DNA of 64,000 nucleotides. Origin: Clostridioides sp. ES-S-0010-02 (lineage in GTDB: Bacteria > Bacillota > Clostridia > Peptostreptococcales > Peptostreptococcaceae). Shown here one piece after another: positions 9,256 to 18,820 of this stretch. The notes beneath the pieces are model-generated. The model was not told the origin of the DNA and did no database searches. It was given only the letters and a program-made list of their open reading frames with translations. The DNA lies in assembly GCA_020641055.1 (NCBI GenBank), contig CP067345.1:3775317-3839316 (forward strand), given 5' to 3'. Every line of letters starts with the position of its first letter. Positions within the stretch are counted from its first letter, which is position 1. Both the position numbers and the translations under genes were made by a program.

Positions 9256-9340
9256 AAAAAATAGAGATTAAAAATCATTATTTTACTCATGCTCAAAAGT
9301 ATTTTTTGATTATTAAGTAAATTCTGATGTTCAATCTCTA
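9256..9340 (-). terminator. Possible terminator of the ArsR-family gene
   Basis: TAGAGATT (9262-9269) pairs with AATCTCTA (9333-9340) around a long AT-rich loop that can fold further. The A-run at 9255-9261 gives a minus-strand U-tract, 37 bp beyond the ArsR stop codon. The long loop weakens the call. Confidence 0.4.
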
Positions 9341-9376
9341 ATCTTATGTTTTATAACTAATACATAATTAATGATT

Positions 9377-9940
9377 CTAATTAGGACATTCTTCTTCAAC
9401 TGTAGGAACTACAACCATAGCTATATCATACTTAGAACCTTCAACGCTGTCTTGTCTTTTATTTAAAATTTCATCTATCTTTGATTTCATAGTATCATTA
9501 AGTTCAACTAATTCATCATGAGTAAGAGAAATATCATGATAATCAACTATATTTTCATTTTCTAAAACATCTTCCTCTGCTGCTTTATAAAAAACTTCAC
9601 TCATATTTTCAAATCTTGATATGTACAATTCTTCTTTTTCTTCCCCATTGTCTAAAGAAAAATTAAGTATCCTATTCCCTATAACCACATTTTTTGCACT
9701 TGGATAATAATATTTTTCCACAATCCCCGACTTTATTTTTTCCTCAACTAATTCTAAAATACCAACTTTGTATAACATTTTTATGTGGTAGTTTATTTTT
9801 GCATGAGGTTCTTCCAATAATTGAGATAATTGTTTTGCTGACAATGGCGATTTGTCAAATGCTTTTAGAATATCTATTCTACGTGGATGTGCAATAGCCT
9901 TTATGCACTCCAAATCTCGTAATACCAATACCTCTTTCAT
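9377..9940 (-). CDS. ArsR-type winged-helix transcriptional regulator
   Basis: 187 residues. The N-terminal ~85 residues are an HTH_20/ArsR domain (CIKAIAHPRRIDILKAFDKSPLSAKQLSQLL, then HAKINYHIKMLYKVGILELVEE). The C-terminal ~100 residues are acidic and unassigned. There is no CxC metal-binding motif, so arsenic or other thiophilic metal sensing is not supported. The ATG has a TTAGGAGGGG site. It stands alone between terminators, and the target genes cannot be deduced from the neighbours. Confidence 0.82.
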   Translation of the reverse strand: MKEVLVLRDLECIKAIAHPRRIDILKAFDKSPLSAKQLSQLLEEPHAKINYHIKMLYKVGILELVEEKIKSGIVEKYYYPSAKNVVIGNRILNFSLDNGEEKEELYISRFENMSEVFYKAAEEDVLENENIVDYHDISLTHDELVELNDTMKSKIDEILNKRQDSVEGSKYDIAMVVVPTVEEECPN

Positions 9941-10037
9941 TGACCCCTCCTAAAAAATTTATTTAATTCATATTTCTTTACAATTTAATTATATATTAAA
10001 TTATATGTTGTTGTCAAAAAAATCCTTTCTTAAAATT

Positions 10038-10967
10038 TTAAAAAATATTTAATCTGAGTTTATTTGACAACTCCTCTAAAACTTTAACTCCTGCGACGCT
10101 GTTACCTTTTTTGTCAAGTGCAGGTCCATAAACACCAATACCCATACGTCCTGGCACAGAAGCCATTATACCACCCCCAACTCCAGATTTTGCAGGAATT
10201 CCAACTTTAATAGCAAATTCCCCAGAAGCATCATACATTCCACAAGTCATCATAAATGTCTTGACAATTCTAGATACCATTTCACTCATTAAATGCTCTC
10301 CATTTTCTATGTCTACTCCATAATTAGCAAGATTTATACCAATTCTCGCTAAATCTATAGAATCCACCTCAATTGAGCATTGTTTAAAATAAAGGTCTAA
10401 AACATCTTCTACATTACCTCTGATAAATCCATCACTTTTTAACAGATAAGCCATAGCTCTATTTCTATCTCCAGTCATTTTTTCAGACTTATAGACATCA
10501 TAATTTATTCCTATGTTATCATTTCTTGCCAATTTTCTAAAAAAGCTAAGCATTCTTTCTTCTTTTTCTTCCAAACAGCTCCCATTTATAAGAGAAGTGG
10601 TAACTATTGCTCCTGCATTTATCATTGGATTACAGGGCTTTTTAGTATCATTAATCTCAAGTTTCATTATAGAATTAAATGGGTCTCCACTTGGCTCCAT
10701 TCCAACATTTGAAAAAACGTCTTCCCAGTCATTGTCCATAAGTGCCATGGCAAGCACAATTGGTTTTGAAATGCTTTGTATTGTAAATTTTGTGCTACAA
10801 TTTCCAGCACTATAAATGTTATTTTCACTATCTATAATACAAATTCCTAAATCATTTCTACGAGCATTTTTTAATTCTGGTATGTAACTAGCAACTTGTC
10901 CATAATTTGTATATTTTTTATTAGAACTTATAATTTCTTTTAATAATGTCTCATCTAACGTATTCAT
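10038..10967 (-). CDS. glsA: Glutaminase (beta-lactamase fold, GlsA family)
   Basis: About 309 residues, the usual size for bacterial glutaminase, which hydrolyses L-glutamine to glutamate and ammonia. The catalytic S-x-x-K motif is in TIQSISKPIVLAMAL near residue 67. NPMINAGAI, NRAMAYLLKSDG and AKSGVGGGIMASVPGRMGIGVYGP are characteristic conserved blocks. The ATG at 10965-10967 is chosen; a GTG two codons upstream is part of the GAGGTG ribosome site. No regulator is adjacent. Confidence 0.95.
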   Translation of the reverse strand: MNTLDETLLKEIISSNKKYTNYGQVASYIPELKNARRNDLGICIIDSENNIYSAGNCSTKFTIQSISKPIVLAMALMDNDWEDVFSNVGMEPSGDPFNSIMKLEINDTKKPCNPMINAGAIVTTSLINGSCLEEKEERMLSFFRKLARNDNIGINYDVYKSEKMTGDRNRAMAYLLKSDGFIRGNVEDVLDLYFKQCSIEVDSIDLARIGINLANYGVDIENGEHLMSEMVSRIVKTFMMTCGMYDASGEFAIKVGIPAKSGVGGGIMASVPGRMGIGVYGPALDKKGNSVAGVKVLEELSNKLRLNIF

Positions 10968-11121
10968 ATGCACCTCATCATCTTATGTTATATACTCTAT
11001 TTTAGCACAAGTTTATACTATAATAAAACAGTGTTAAAAGAAATTATACTTTAAAACTATTTTTTGCAGACTTAACTTTATTTTTCAAACATATTATAAA
11101 AAATATCATAATATTATAAAA

Positions 11122-11216
11122 GGAGTATTAAAGTTAAATAGTATTTATTATCTATACTAATTCTCACAAAACAAAGAATTTTTGATAACTAAATAGAATT
11201 TTCACTTTAATACTCC
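11122..11216. repeat. Perfect 13-bp inverted repeat with 69-bp loop
   Basis: GGAGTATTAAAGT (11122-11134) and ACTTTAATACTCC (11204-11216) are exact inverted copies. It lies in the 345-bp spacer (10968-11312) upstream of the glutaminase gene and downstream of the nucleoside kinase gene. It could be a terminator with an elaborate loop, though no clear T-tract follows on either strand, or a regulatory element. Nothing else is recognised in the spacer. Confidence 0.55.
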
Positions 11217-11312
11217 AGCAATATTACTTAAAATATAAACCATAGATTATTCAGTATCTCTAAAAAAATATTTAGTTCAATATGAGTACAATAAAATAAT
11301 CAATAATACATG

Positions 11313-12980
11313 CTAATCAACTATTTTACTTCCTCCAATAAATTCCCTAAGGATTGAAGTTCCTGGTATATCAGAAATATCATCTAGTTCAACAAAATAC
11401 TGTAAAAACTTTAATAATCTAGTAGCTTCAATATAAGCAGGATTATCTTCATCTATTTCCTCCAATAGAGGCTTAGCAAATCGCTTTAAAACCGCTAATT
11501 CATACACACAAGCGGAATTAAATATAGCATCTGCTTCATCTTGATAAGGGAATATATTTTTCTTTTCTCCTCTTCTAACTGATGCCCATTGCAAAATAGT
11601 ATTATCAGCGCTATATCCTCTAAAATTATAATCTCTAACAATTCTTCTTATCATTCTCAAATCGGCAGTAGGAATTCTATTATGGTCATCTAAATTTATT
11701 TGAGTAAGGGCACTTATGTATATCTTAAATTTATCTTCATCTGGTATAGATGCTGTTAAAATAGGGTTTAGCCCATGTATACCTTCTAATATAATTGGTT
11801 GATTTGAGTCTATCTTTATCTTTTTACCAGTATATTCTCTTTCCCCAGCTTTAAAGTTAAACCTTATATCCTCAATTTCTTCACCTGCTAAAAGTTTATT
11901 TAAATCTAAGTTGAATCTCTCTAAATCTATAGCATAAATTGACTCAAAATCATAGTTTCCATATTCATCTAAAGGAGTATGTTTTCTATCTATAAAATAA
12001 TCATCTAAAGATATTGAAATCGGATTTAAGTTATTTACTCTAAGATGTATTGATAGTCTATGAGCAAAGCTTGTTTTTCCAGATGATGATGGTGCTGCTA
12101 TTAAAACTACTCTCTTATTGTTATCTTTTATCATATCTGCTATTTGAGATAGTTTCTTTTCATGTAATGCTTCAAATGTTCTTATTATATCTCCATATTC
12201 ATTATTTTCTATTATTCTGTTAAGTGATACTACCTTATCAATTCCCATTAGTCTTGACCATTCTTCTGCTTCATAATATACGTTTGATAGCTTAGGTTGA
12301 GGTATAAATTTCATAGGTAGAGTCTTATCTTCTTCACTAGGCCCTAAAATTATAATACCTCCATTGTAAAGTATGATATCAAACGATTTTATATAACCAG
12401 TTGATGGCAACATATATCCATAAAAATGGTCTATATAGTTTCTACATTTATATACTTTAGCACTATCATATTCCTTGTATTTCAAAAGTTCTGCTTTTTC
12501 ATACATCTCATTATTTTCAAATATAGAAATAGCTTCATCCCTCGTAACTTCTATTTTTTCTATAGTGTAGTCATTATTTATTATCTCTTTCATTTTATTT
12601 TTTATATTTTCAACATCAACTTCTTTAAGTTTTCTCTCTATATGAACTTCACAATATAGTCCACCAGATAGTGAATGTTCTATTGTAACTCTGCTGTCCC
12701 AAAATATCTCTCTACAAGCCATCACAAACACAAATGACATGACTCTAAAGTAAACTCTTTCTCCATCTTCATTTGTCGTATCCAAAAACTCTATCTCACA
12801 ATCCTTTTTCACTCTATAATTTAACTCTTTCAATTTATTATCTACAACCGCAAGTGTTATATATCCTTTATGTTCATCACAAAACTCTTTTGCTATATCT
12901 CCTAGTCTAATTCCCAAAGAATTTTCGTCTAATGAATACTCCTTACTTCTTCCGTCTATTTTTAAATTTATTTTCTTCAC
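11313..12980 (-). CDS. TGS-domain nucleoside kinase (uridine kinase/phosphoribulokinase family)
   Basis: About 555 residues in three parts. The N-terminus (VKKINLKIDGRSKEYSL) is a TGS-like ubiquitin-fold domain. The next ~200 residues resemble the second additional domain of threonyl/alanyl-tRNA synthetases (MSFVFVMACREIFWDSRVTIEHSLSGG). The C-terminal half is a P-loop kinase with Walker A AAPSSSGKTS and the uridine kinase-like YFIDRKHTPLDEYGNYDFE. This fusion is widespread in Firmicutes and is annotated as nucleoside kinase; the substrate is not certain. The start is GTG at 12978-12980, because AAGGAAGGAG lies 8 nt upstream; the TTG 14 codons earlier has no site. Confidence 0.85.
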   Translation of the reverse strand: MKKINLKIDGRSKEYSLDENSLGIRLGDIAKEFCDEHKGYITLAVVDNKLKELNYRVKKDCEIEFLDTTNEDGERVYFRVMSFVFVMACREIFWDSRVTIEHSLSGGLYCEVHIERKLKEVDVENIKNKMKEIINNDYTIEKIEVTRDEAISIFENNEMYEKAELLKYKEYDSAKVYKCRNYIDHFYGYMLPSTGYIKSFDIILYNGGIIILGPSEEDKTLPMKFIPQPKLSNVYYEAEEWSRLMGIDKVVSLNRIIENNEYGDIIRTFEALHEKKLSQIADMIKDNNKRVVLIAAPSSSGKTSFAHRLSIHLRVNNLNPISISLDDYFIDRKHTPLDEYGNYDFESIYAIDLERFNLDLNKLLAGEEIEDIRFNFKAGEREYTGKKIKIDSNQPIILEGIHGLNPILTASIPDEDKFKIYISALTQINLDDHNRIPTADLRMIRRIVRDYNFRGYSADNTILQWASVRRGEKKNIFPYQDEADAIFNSACVYELAVLKRFAKPLLEEIDEDNPAYIEATRLLKFLQYFVELDDISDIPGTSILREFIGGSKIVD

Positions 12981-13053
12981 TTCAACATCTCCTTCCTTTT
13001 GATGAATATACATTTTAATCAACGAGGCATATCAACAAGATAAAGAGAGGTAT

Positions 13054-13809
13054 TTAACCCTCTCCTACAATATGATTCAATTTACTTATAGTATCTTCAA
13101 TGTCTTCGTAATTTATTTCTAATACTAAATATTCTGCATCTAATTTTAAAACCTCTTTAACACTCTCTTCAGATAAAATACCTCTTCCTATACCAACATG
13201 TATATCATTGATACCATCATTATCACTTAAATGTATCAATTTTATCTTATCTTTCAAGTTATTTAAATAATCATCCTCATCAATTAAACAGTGTCCAGTA
13301 TCGTAACAAAAACAAATCTTAGAATTTTTAATCCTCTTAAATATATATTCAAAATCATAGGATATATTTCCAATATTTGAAAAATCCCCACCTTTTGAAT
13401 AAGTATTCTCTATACAAATATGTGAATCTGTATTTATTTTATTAAAAAAATCTACACTATTATCTAAATACTTGTCCCTATTATTTTTAAGTCTATTTGT
13501 CATAATATAACCCAAATGAAGATTAAAGTACCTTATATCAAATCCTTTTAGCTCTAATTCTATCTTCTCAATAAAACTTATCCATGAAGCTCGTATATAT
13601 TCTATATTTTCACAAGTGTTTAATTCCATAGGTAAATGTATCCCTATAGACAACCCTAGTTTAGAAATTCTCTGCTTATATTTACATAACTCACTACATT
13701 CATATATATTATCAATACCAATTTCCAAATGAGTTATTTCCTTTGTACTTTCACAAAGTTTTAAAGCACCCTCAATATTAAATAACAAAGATGCCACACC
13801 AACTGCCAT
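13054..13809 (-). CDS. Sugar phosphate isomerase/epimerase-like TIM-barrel protein
   Basis: About 251 residues of the AP_endonuc_2/xylose-isomerase-like superfamily: HLEIGIDNIYE, IHLPMELNT, CIENTYSKGGDF, CYDTGHCLIDEDD and IHLSDNDGINDIHVGIGRG place the expected Glu, Asp, His metal and substrate ligands at strand ends. The specific substrate is unknown. The ATG at 13807-13809 is preceded by GTAGGTGAT, which overlaps the TAG stop of the upstream signal peptidase gene (13819), so translation is probably coupled. A GTG 3 codons upstream is part of that ribosome site. Confidence 0.78.
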   Translation of the reverse strand: MAVGVASLLFNIEGALKLCESTKEITHLEIGIDNIYECSELCKYKQRISKLGLSIGIHLPMELNTCENIEYIRASWISFIEKIELELKGFDIRYFNLHLGYIMTNRLKNNRDKYLDNSVDFFNKINTDSHICIENTYSKGGDFSNIGNISYDFEYIFKRIKNSKICFCYDTGHCLIDEDDYLNNLKDKIKLIHLSDNDGINDIHVGIGRGILSEESVKEVLKLDAEYLVLEINYEDIEDTISKLNHIVGEG

Positions 13810-13818
13810 ACAAATCAC

Positions 13819-14355
13819 CTACTCAAAAATACCTATTTGTGTAAAAGGAAACACTCTTAAAATAACTTTTCCTTTAATATTTTGTTCATCCACTAATCCT
13901 ACTTCTTTATACCTACTATCTAAACTTACTTCTCTATTATCTCCCATAGCAAATACTTTACCTTGAGGAATCACCATATCAATCTCGCCTTCAGTATAAT
14001 TATCATGTATATATGAAACTTCATTTAATAACTTACCATTTATATAAACCTTAGAATCTTTAATTTTTAAATGGTCTCCTGGTACACCTATAACCCTTTT
14101 TACTAACTCTTTTTTTCTCCCATTATCTTGCAACAAGTCAGTCTTAAATATCATTATATCTCCACATTTTGGTTCTGATAATTTATATGTTATTCTATTT
14201 GCCACTAAGTAATCGTGTGGTTTAAGTGTTGGGTACATTGATTCTCCATTTACTAATGTTGGTTTTATAAAGCGAGTTATAATAAATGCCAAAAAAAGTG
14301 CAGTAATAATTATTTTTATCCACTCTACAATCTCTTCTTTAATAGTTTCATTCAT
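13819..14355 (-). CDS. lepB: Signal peptidase I, second tandem copy
   Basis: 178 residues, SipS-type. One N-terminal membrane anchor (about 13-32) is followed by NGESMYPTL with the catalytic Ser39, and LVKRVIGVPGDH with the catalytic Lys86, then MGDNREVSLDSRY (box E). It removes signal peptides from exported preproteins on the outer face of the membrane. It is closely similar along its full length to the copy at 14530-15066, which lies 174 bp upstream in the same direction, evidence of local duplication. It has its own ribosome site (AAAGGAG). The 3' end abuts the TIM-barrel gene. Confidence 0.94.
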   Translation of the reverse strand: MNETIKEEIVEWIKIIITALFLAFIITRFIKPTLVNGESMYPTLKPHDYLVANRITYKLSEPKCGDIMIFKTDLLQDNGRKKELVKRVIGVPGDHLKIKDSKVYINGKLLNEVSYIHDNYTEGEIDMVIPQGKVFAMGDNREVSLDSRYKEVGLVDEQNIKGKVILRVFPFTQIGIFE

Positions 14356-14529
14356 TCACAAATTCTCCTTTATAGTTATATTATCTTTATTGATAATGCC
14401 ACTTTTAAGCACTATCTTTTAGATAAGTCTACTAAATAAGGTGTTGTCTTTTTTATATAGACAACTATTGTGCATGGTCTGGTGATTTCAGTTAATCAGC
14501 GATTGCTCCAAATTTTATATTTATAATGT

Positions 14530-15066
14530 TTAGTCAATAGTTCCTATCTTAGAAAATGGATACAATCTGACTAGAACTTTTCCTAGAACGGTGTGCTCGT
14601 CGACCAATCCAACCTCATCGTATCTACTATCTAAACTTCTTTCTCTATTGTCTCCCATTGCAAATAATTTTCCTTCTGGAACTACTATATCAATATCTCC
14701 ATCAGTACGATTATTATGTATATAGGAAACTTCATCTAACAATTTATCATTTACATATACCTTGGAGTCTTTTATCTTTACATGGTCACCAGGAACCCCG
14801 ATAACTCTTTTTACTAAATCTTTTTTCTTTCCATTTTCTTCTGTTAAGTCGGTTTTGAATACTATTATATCTTTGTATTTTGGCTCTCCTACTTTGTACG
14901 CAATTCTATTGACTATCAAATAATCACGTTCTACAAGCGTAGGATACATTGATTCTCCTTTAACTATTGTTGGCACTATAAAACGCGTTATTGCAAATGC
15001 CAAAACAAGAGCTATGACAATCACTTTTATCCACTCTACAACTTCTTTTTTAACTGCTTCACCCAC
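14530..15066 (-). CDS. lepB: Signal peptidase I, first tandem copy
   Basis: 178 residues when started at the GTG at 15064-15066, the same length as its paralogue. GAGGAG lies 9 nt before this GTG, whereas the TTG 8 codons upstream would place that ribosome site inside the gene. It has one N-terminal membrane helix, then KGESMYPTL (catalytic Ser) and LVKRVIGVPGDH (catalytic Lys), and MGDNRERSLDSRY. It differs from the copy at 13819 mostly in conservative substitutions. The 174-bp spacer between the copies contains a small hairpin (GTTGTCT 14443-14449 with AGACAAC 14459-14465) without a T-tract. Confidence 0.94.
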   Translation of the reverse strand: MGEAVKKEVVEWIKVIVIALVLAFAITRFIVPTIVKGESMYPTLVERDYLIVNRIAYKVGEPKYKDIIVFKTDLTEENGKKKDLVKRVIGVPGDHVKIKDSKVYVNDKLLDEVSYIHNNRTDGDIDIVVPEGKLFAMGDNRERSLDSRYDEVGLVDEHTVLGKVLVRLYPFSKIGTID

Positions 15067-15166
15067 TAAAATCGTCTCCTCTGTGTTCAATATTAAGTCA
15101 ATCTACAGCAAAACTAATCTACCATAAACTTACAATATAAATATTATACTTCTTTTTTCTAATAGT

Positions 15167-16477
15167 TTAAAATACTTTTCTAAGACCTTTAGGGTAATGA
15201 TTCTTAATTGCACCAGCAGATTCTTTTCCCCAACCTAAAGGTATATCTTCAACTGATACCAAAACCCATCCTCTACTTTCATTAGAATTTATAACATCCC
15301 CTTTTAAATATTTAAGAATCGATTCGCTTTGTACACTAAAGTTTTCAACGTTTTTTACATCTTCAACTTTTAAGTAATGAGATAATGCATGAGAAGGCTC
15401 AAATCTATTCTTCTTTAAAACCCCTAAATGCAAACCATATCTCAATACTTTTAGTTTTTTTGTATCTGGATATATTTCAGGAAGTAGGTACAAATTTTCT
15501 CCTCTTAAATAAAATTTATTTTTTTTATTACTATAAAAATCAGTCTTTAAAAATTTCTTTTCAAACTCCCTATAATCCTTTATTTCTTTATCTAAATTTT
15601 TTATTTTTAATTCTTTTACATTACTTTCTTCTTCTTCTAATTTTTTTATCTTAGCTACAAAATGACCTTCTCCCTTTATTTTATGAGGCCATAGCCTTTC
15701 CATCTCAACAAGTTCTGCATGTGGATATTCACTGATAAACTCATTTATAACATGTTCATTCTCCTCTTTTGAAAAAGTACATGTTGAGTAAATTAGAATA
15801 CCATCTTTCTTTAACATTTTATATCCATCTCTTATAATCTCTTTTTGAATAGATTGGCATTCAATTACTTTTGCCTGACTCCAATCTAAGATGGCCACTT
15901 CATCTTTTCTAAACATCCCTTGCCCAGAACAAGGAGCATCTATAATCACCTTATCAAAATACCCATTAAATGTCTTTCTTAAGCTATTAGAATCAGTATT
16001 TGTTATTATACAATTTCTCGCCCCAAATCGTTCTAAGTTTTCTCCTAGAGCTTTAATTCTACTTGTATTAATCTCATTAGAAACCAATAAACCTGTGTTG
16101 TTTAATCTAGATAATATATATGTAGATTTGCCACCAGGTGCAGCACACATATCAAGTACTTTATCTCCTTCTTTAATATCTGCTTTTGGTATTACACTCA
16201 TTGCAGAAGGCTCTTGTAAATAATATGCTCCAGCCTCATGTAATGGATTTCTACCAGGCCTATTAATTTTATCATCATAATAAAAACCTTCATCTGCCCA
16301 CGGTATCTGATATAAATCAAATAAATTTAAATTCAATAGTTTTTCTTTATCAATTTTTAGTGTATTTATTCTAAGACCAGTAGTCTTTTCTTCATTATAA
16401 CTTTTTATAAAATCATCATATTCATCTTCTAGTATTTCTCTAATATCTTCTAAAAATTCTTTTGGTAAATTTGCCAA
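15167..16477 (-). CDS. rsmF: RsmF/NOL1-NOP2-Sun family rRNA cytosine-C5 methyltransferase
   Basis: 436 residues. The N-terminal RsmF-like domain (INTLKIDKEKL) is followed by the SAM-binding core VLDMCAAPGGKSTY, then IIDAPCSGQGMFRKDE (motif IV, catalytic PCS cysteine) and YSTCTFSKEENE (motif VI with the second, catalytic TC cysteine). The C-terminal third, with GLHLGVLKKNRFEPSHAL, is the RsmF-type extension. It methylates cytosine C5 in rRNA; the exact position is inferred only at family level. The start codon is TTG at 16475-16477 behind AAAGGGGGAT. Confidence 0.9.
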   Translation of the reverse strand: MANLPKEFLEDIREILEDEYDDFIKSYNEEKTTGLRINTLKIDKEKLLNLNLFDLYQIPWADEGFYYDDKINRPGRNPLHEAGAYYLQEPSAMSVIPKADIKEGDKVLDMCAAPGGKSTYILSRLNNTGLLVSNEINTSRIKALGENLERFGARNCIITNTDSNSLRKTFNGYFDKVIIDAPCSGQGMFRKDEVAILDWSQAKVIECQSIQKEIIRDGYKMLKKDGILIYSTCTFSKEENEHVINEFISEYPHAELVEMERLWPHKIKGEGHFVAKIKKLEEEESNVKELKIKNLDKEIKDYREFEKKFLKTDFYSNKKNKFYLRGENLYLLPEIYPDTKKLKVLRYGLHLGVLKKNRFEPSHALSHYLKVEDVKNVENFSVQSESILKYLKGDVINSNESRGWVLVSVEDIPLGWGKESAGAIKNHYPKGLRKVF

Positions 16478-16518
16478 ATTTATAATCCCCCTTTTTATCT
16501 GCGTTACTTGTTCGTCAT

Positions 16519-17235
16519 TTATTTTATTTTCTTTTTCTTTAAGTTTCCAAAAAACACTTTTTTAGAGTTATTCATATATTTTTCAAGTTTATCAAGATTT
16601 ATCTTCCACAAAATTATGACATAAACTATAAATAATATAATAGCCCATCTATATTCTATCATCAATATAAAATCAAAAACTCCATGTAATAAAATCGGAA
16701 TTAATACAGCCATAAATAAGTATTCACGTTTTTTAATTTCATTCCCCTCAAACTTATACTTAGAAATATAATATCCCATAGTAATAGCAAACATTACATG
16801 AGCTGGAATGGAGATAACTGCTCTATTAATACCAACCTGTAGTGCTAAATTTCTACTTTCAGAGAAAATATAAACTATATTTTCAATTGTTGCAAATCCT
16901 AAAGATAAAAATACAGAATAAATAATACCATCTAATTTTTCAGTAAAATGCTTTTCTTTAATCAATGAAGGAATTAGTATTAAAGCTTTTACACCTTCTT
17001 CCACAAGACCTGCAACTATAAATGATACATATAATAATTCTGAATATCCTTCAAATACATTAAACTTCATTAATAGATTTTCTAAAAGAATAATTATAAC
17101 ACTTAAAAAAGCACCTATCATAAAAAATTTAATTAAATGGATTAGTGGCTCTCTACAATATTTATCTTTAGATCTTATCCAAAACATACCTATTAATATA
17201 GGTACTACTGCTAATAAAAATAAATCCAGCTTCAT
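16519..17235 (-). CDS. prsW: PrsW-type intramembrane metalloprotease
   Basis: About 238 residues and at least 7 membrane segments. The PrsW motifs are present: VEEGVKA (EE-x-x-K), the A-T-I-E-N segment after FLSLGFA, PAHVMFAITMGYY (His) and LLHGVFDF (HGxxD). PrsW proteases start regulated cleavage of anti-sigma factors (RsiW in Bacillus, RsiT for CsfT in C. difficile, from published work). The ATG at 17233-17235 (MKLDLFLLAVVPILIG) is chosen because AAAGG precedes it and the first helix begins at once; the ATG 12 codons upstream has no site. It is divergent from sleC across 286 bp. No ECF sigma/anti-sigma pair is adjacent. Confidence 0.88.
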   Translation of the reverse strand: MKLDLFLLAVVPILIGMFWIRSKDKYCREPLIHLIKFFMIGAFLSVIIILLENLLMKFNVFEGYSELLYVSFIVAGLVEEGVKALILIPSLIKEKHFTEKLDGIIYSVFLSLGFATIENIVYIFSESRNLALQVGINRAVISIPAHVMFAITMGYYISKYKFEGNEIKKREYLFMAVLIPILLHGVFDFILMIEYRWAIILFIVYVIILWKINLDKLEKYMNNSKKVFFGNLKKKKIK

Positions 17236-17521
17236 AGGTAATTTTCCTTTCAAAGTTTTTAATTCATTCATGTTTTATAATTACTACTTATTTTTAGTTT
17301 ATTTGTGTTTTAAATATACACTTACTTTTAATTTATTTTCTTTCAGCTTTTATTTTAAATTTTTCTACACTCAAATTTATATACTAAACTCTTTATCATT
17401 TGATAGGTTAAAAATACTTAAAAAAATTTAAATTTATATCTATATTATTTAACAAATCTCAAGCCATATTCATATCTTGAAATATAAGGGAACTAAATTC
17501 ATTTAAAGAAAGGGTGATTTG

Positions 17522-18793
17522 ATGCAAGATGGTTTCTTAACAGTAAGTATAATTGATGCTACTAACAATAGACCCATTCAAAATGCAACAGTAAACATAT
17601 ATTCAATGTCTAATGGTAGCCAAAGCTCATCAACTTTATACCAGAACCTAATAAGTAATGAATCTGGCCAAGTGACTGGATTAGTATTACCAGCACCAGA
17701 TGTAGATTACTCTCTACAACCATCTGATGTTAGACCTTACAGCCAGTATATAGTAGAAGCTATAGCTGATGGATATGAGACAGTTGTCATAGAAGGGACA
17801 CAGTTACTAGCTACAATTGAGGCGAGACAAGGAGTTCCTATGTTTCCTAGAACAAGAAGTAAGCGTTCCTTCTCAAGACAAAGTGAATTGATTTTTGATA
17901 TAGGAGAACATACTTTATACGGTACTTATCCTCCTAAAATTCCAGAAAGTAACCTAAAACCATTACCACCACCTACTGGTTTTGTTGTATTAGATAACCC
18001 TGTAGTGCCTGAATTTATAGTAGTTCATGATGGTTTACCAGAAAATACATCAGCGGCAAATTATTGGATTCCATTTAAAGAGTACATTAAAAACATAGCC
18101 TCATCTGAAATATATTCAACTTGGCCTGAGCAGACAATCTACGCAAATGTAATAGCTATAATATCATTTACTTTAAATAGAGTCTTTACTGAATGGTACA
18201 GAAACAAAGGATATAACTTTACAATCACCTCATCAACAGCATATGACCATAAATTTATAAACAATAGAAACTTATTTGAACCAATTAACGTAGTTGTAGA
18301 TGCTATATTTAATACATTTATAAAAAGACCTCCTACATCAAGACAGCCACTACTAGCTCAATATTGTGATGGTCAAAAATCTCAATGTCCTAATCAAATG
18401 ACTCAATGGGGTAGTAAGGACCTAGGTGACCAAGGATACGATTATGAAAGAATACTAAGATATTTCTATGGAGACGAAATAGTGTTTGAAAAAGCTCCAG
18501 TAGTTAGTGGTGTACCAGTATCATTTCCTGGAACTACACTACAAGTTGGTTCTTCTGGACAATACGTTAGAACTATACAAAACCAGTTAAATGCTATATC
18601 TAATTCTTATCCAGCTATACCAAAAGTGAGGGAAGATGGAATCTATGGTACAGATACAGAAAATTCTGTAAAAATATTCCAAGGAATTTTTGGTTTACCT
18701 CAAACTGGAGTAGTTGACTTTAAGACATGGTATGAAATATCCAGGGTTTACGTAGCTACAACTAGAATAGCTTCTTTAAATCCTCTAATTTAG
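17522..18793 (+). CDS. sleC: Spore cortex-lytic enzyme SleC (pro-enzyme)
   Basis: 423 residues. The N-terminal ~110 residues are a pro-region with an Ig-like fold pattern (LTVSIIDATNNRPIQNATV), ending near the basic RTRSKRSFSRQ segment where clostridial pro-SleC is processed by Csp proteases. The central region is the cortex-cleaving core (EFIVVHDGLPENTSA, NVIAIISFTLNRVFTEWY, FINNRNLFEPINVVVDAIFN). Residues ~335-410 form a peptidoglycan-binding domain (LQVGSSGQYVRTIQNQLN, DGIYGTDTENSVKIFQ). It degrades spore cortex during germination. The ATG at 17522 follows AAAGGGTGATTTG; a TTG directly before it is less likely. csp genes are not in the window. Confidence 0.95.
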   Translation: MQDGFLTVSIIDATNNRPIQNATVNIYSMSNGSQSSSTLYQNLISNESGQVTGLVLPAPDVDYSLQPSDVRPYSQYIVEAIADGYETVVIEGTQLLATIEARQGVPMFPRTRSKRSFSRQSELIFDIGEHTLYGTYPPKIPESNLKPLPPPTGFVVLDNPVVPEFIVVHDGLPENTSAANYWIPFKEYIKNIASSEIYSTWPEQTIYANVIAIISFTLNRVFTEWYRNKGYNFTITSSTAYDHKFINNRNLFEPINVVVDAIFNTFIKRPPTSRQPLLAQYCDGQKSQCPNQMTQWGSKDLGDQGYDYERILRYFYGDEIVFEKAPVVSGVPVSFPGTTLQVGSSGQYVRTIQNQLNAISNSYPAIPKVREDGIYGTDTENSVKIFQGIFGLPQTGVVDFKTWYEISRVYVATTRIASLNPLI

Positions 18794-18820
18794 ATTTTAA
18801 CTAACTTATTCGCTTAACAT

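Noticed and set aside
9377-9940. Arsenic or metal-sensing ArsR regulator
   Set aside because: There is no CxC or other metal-binding cysteine cluster in the helix-turn-helix region and no ars genes nearby.
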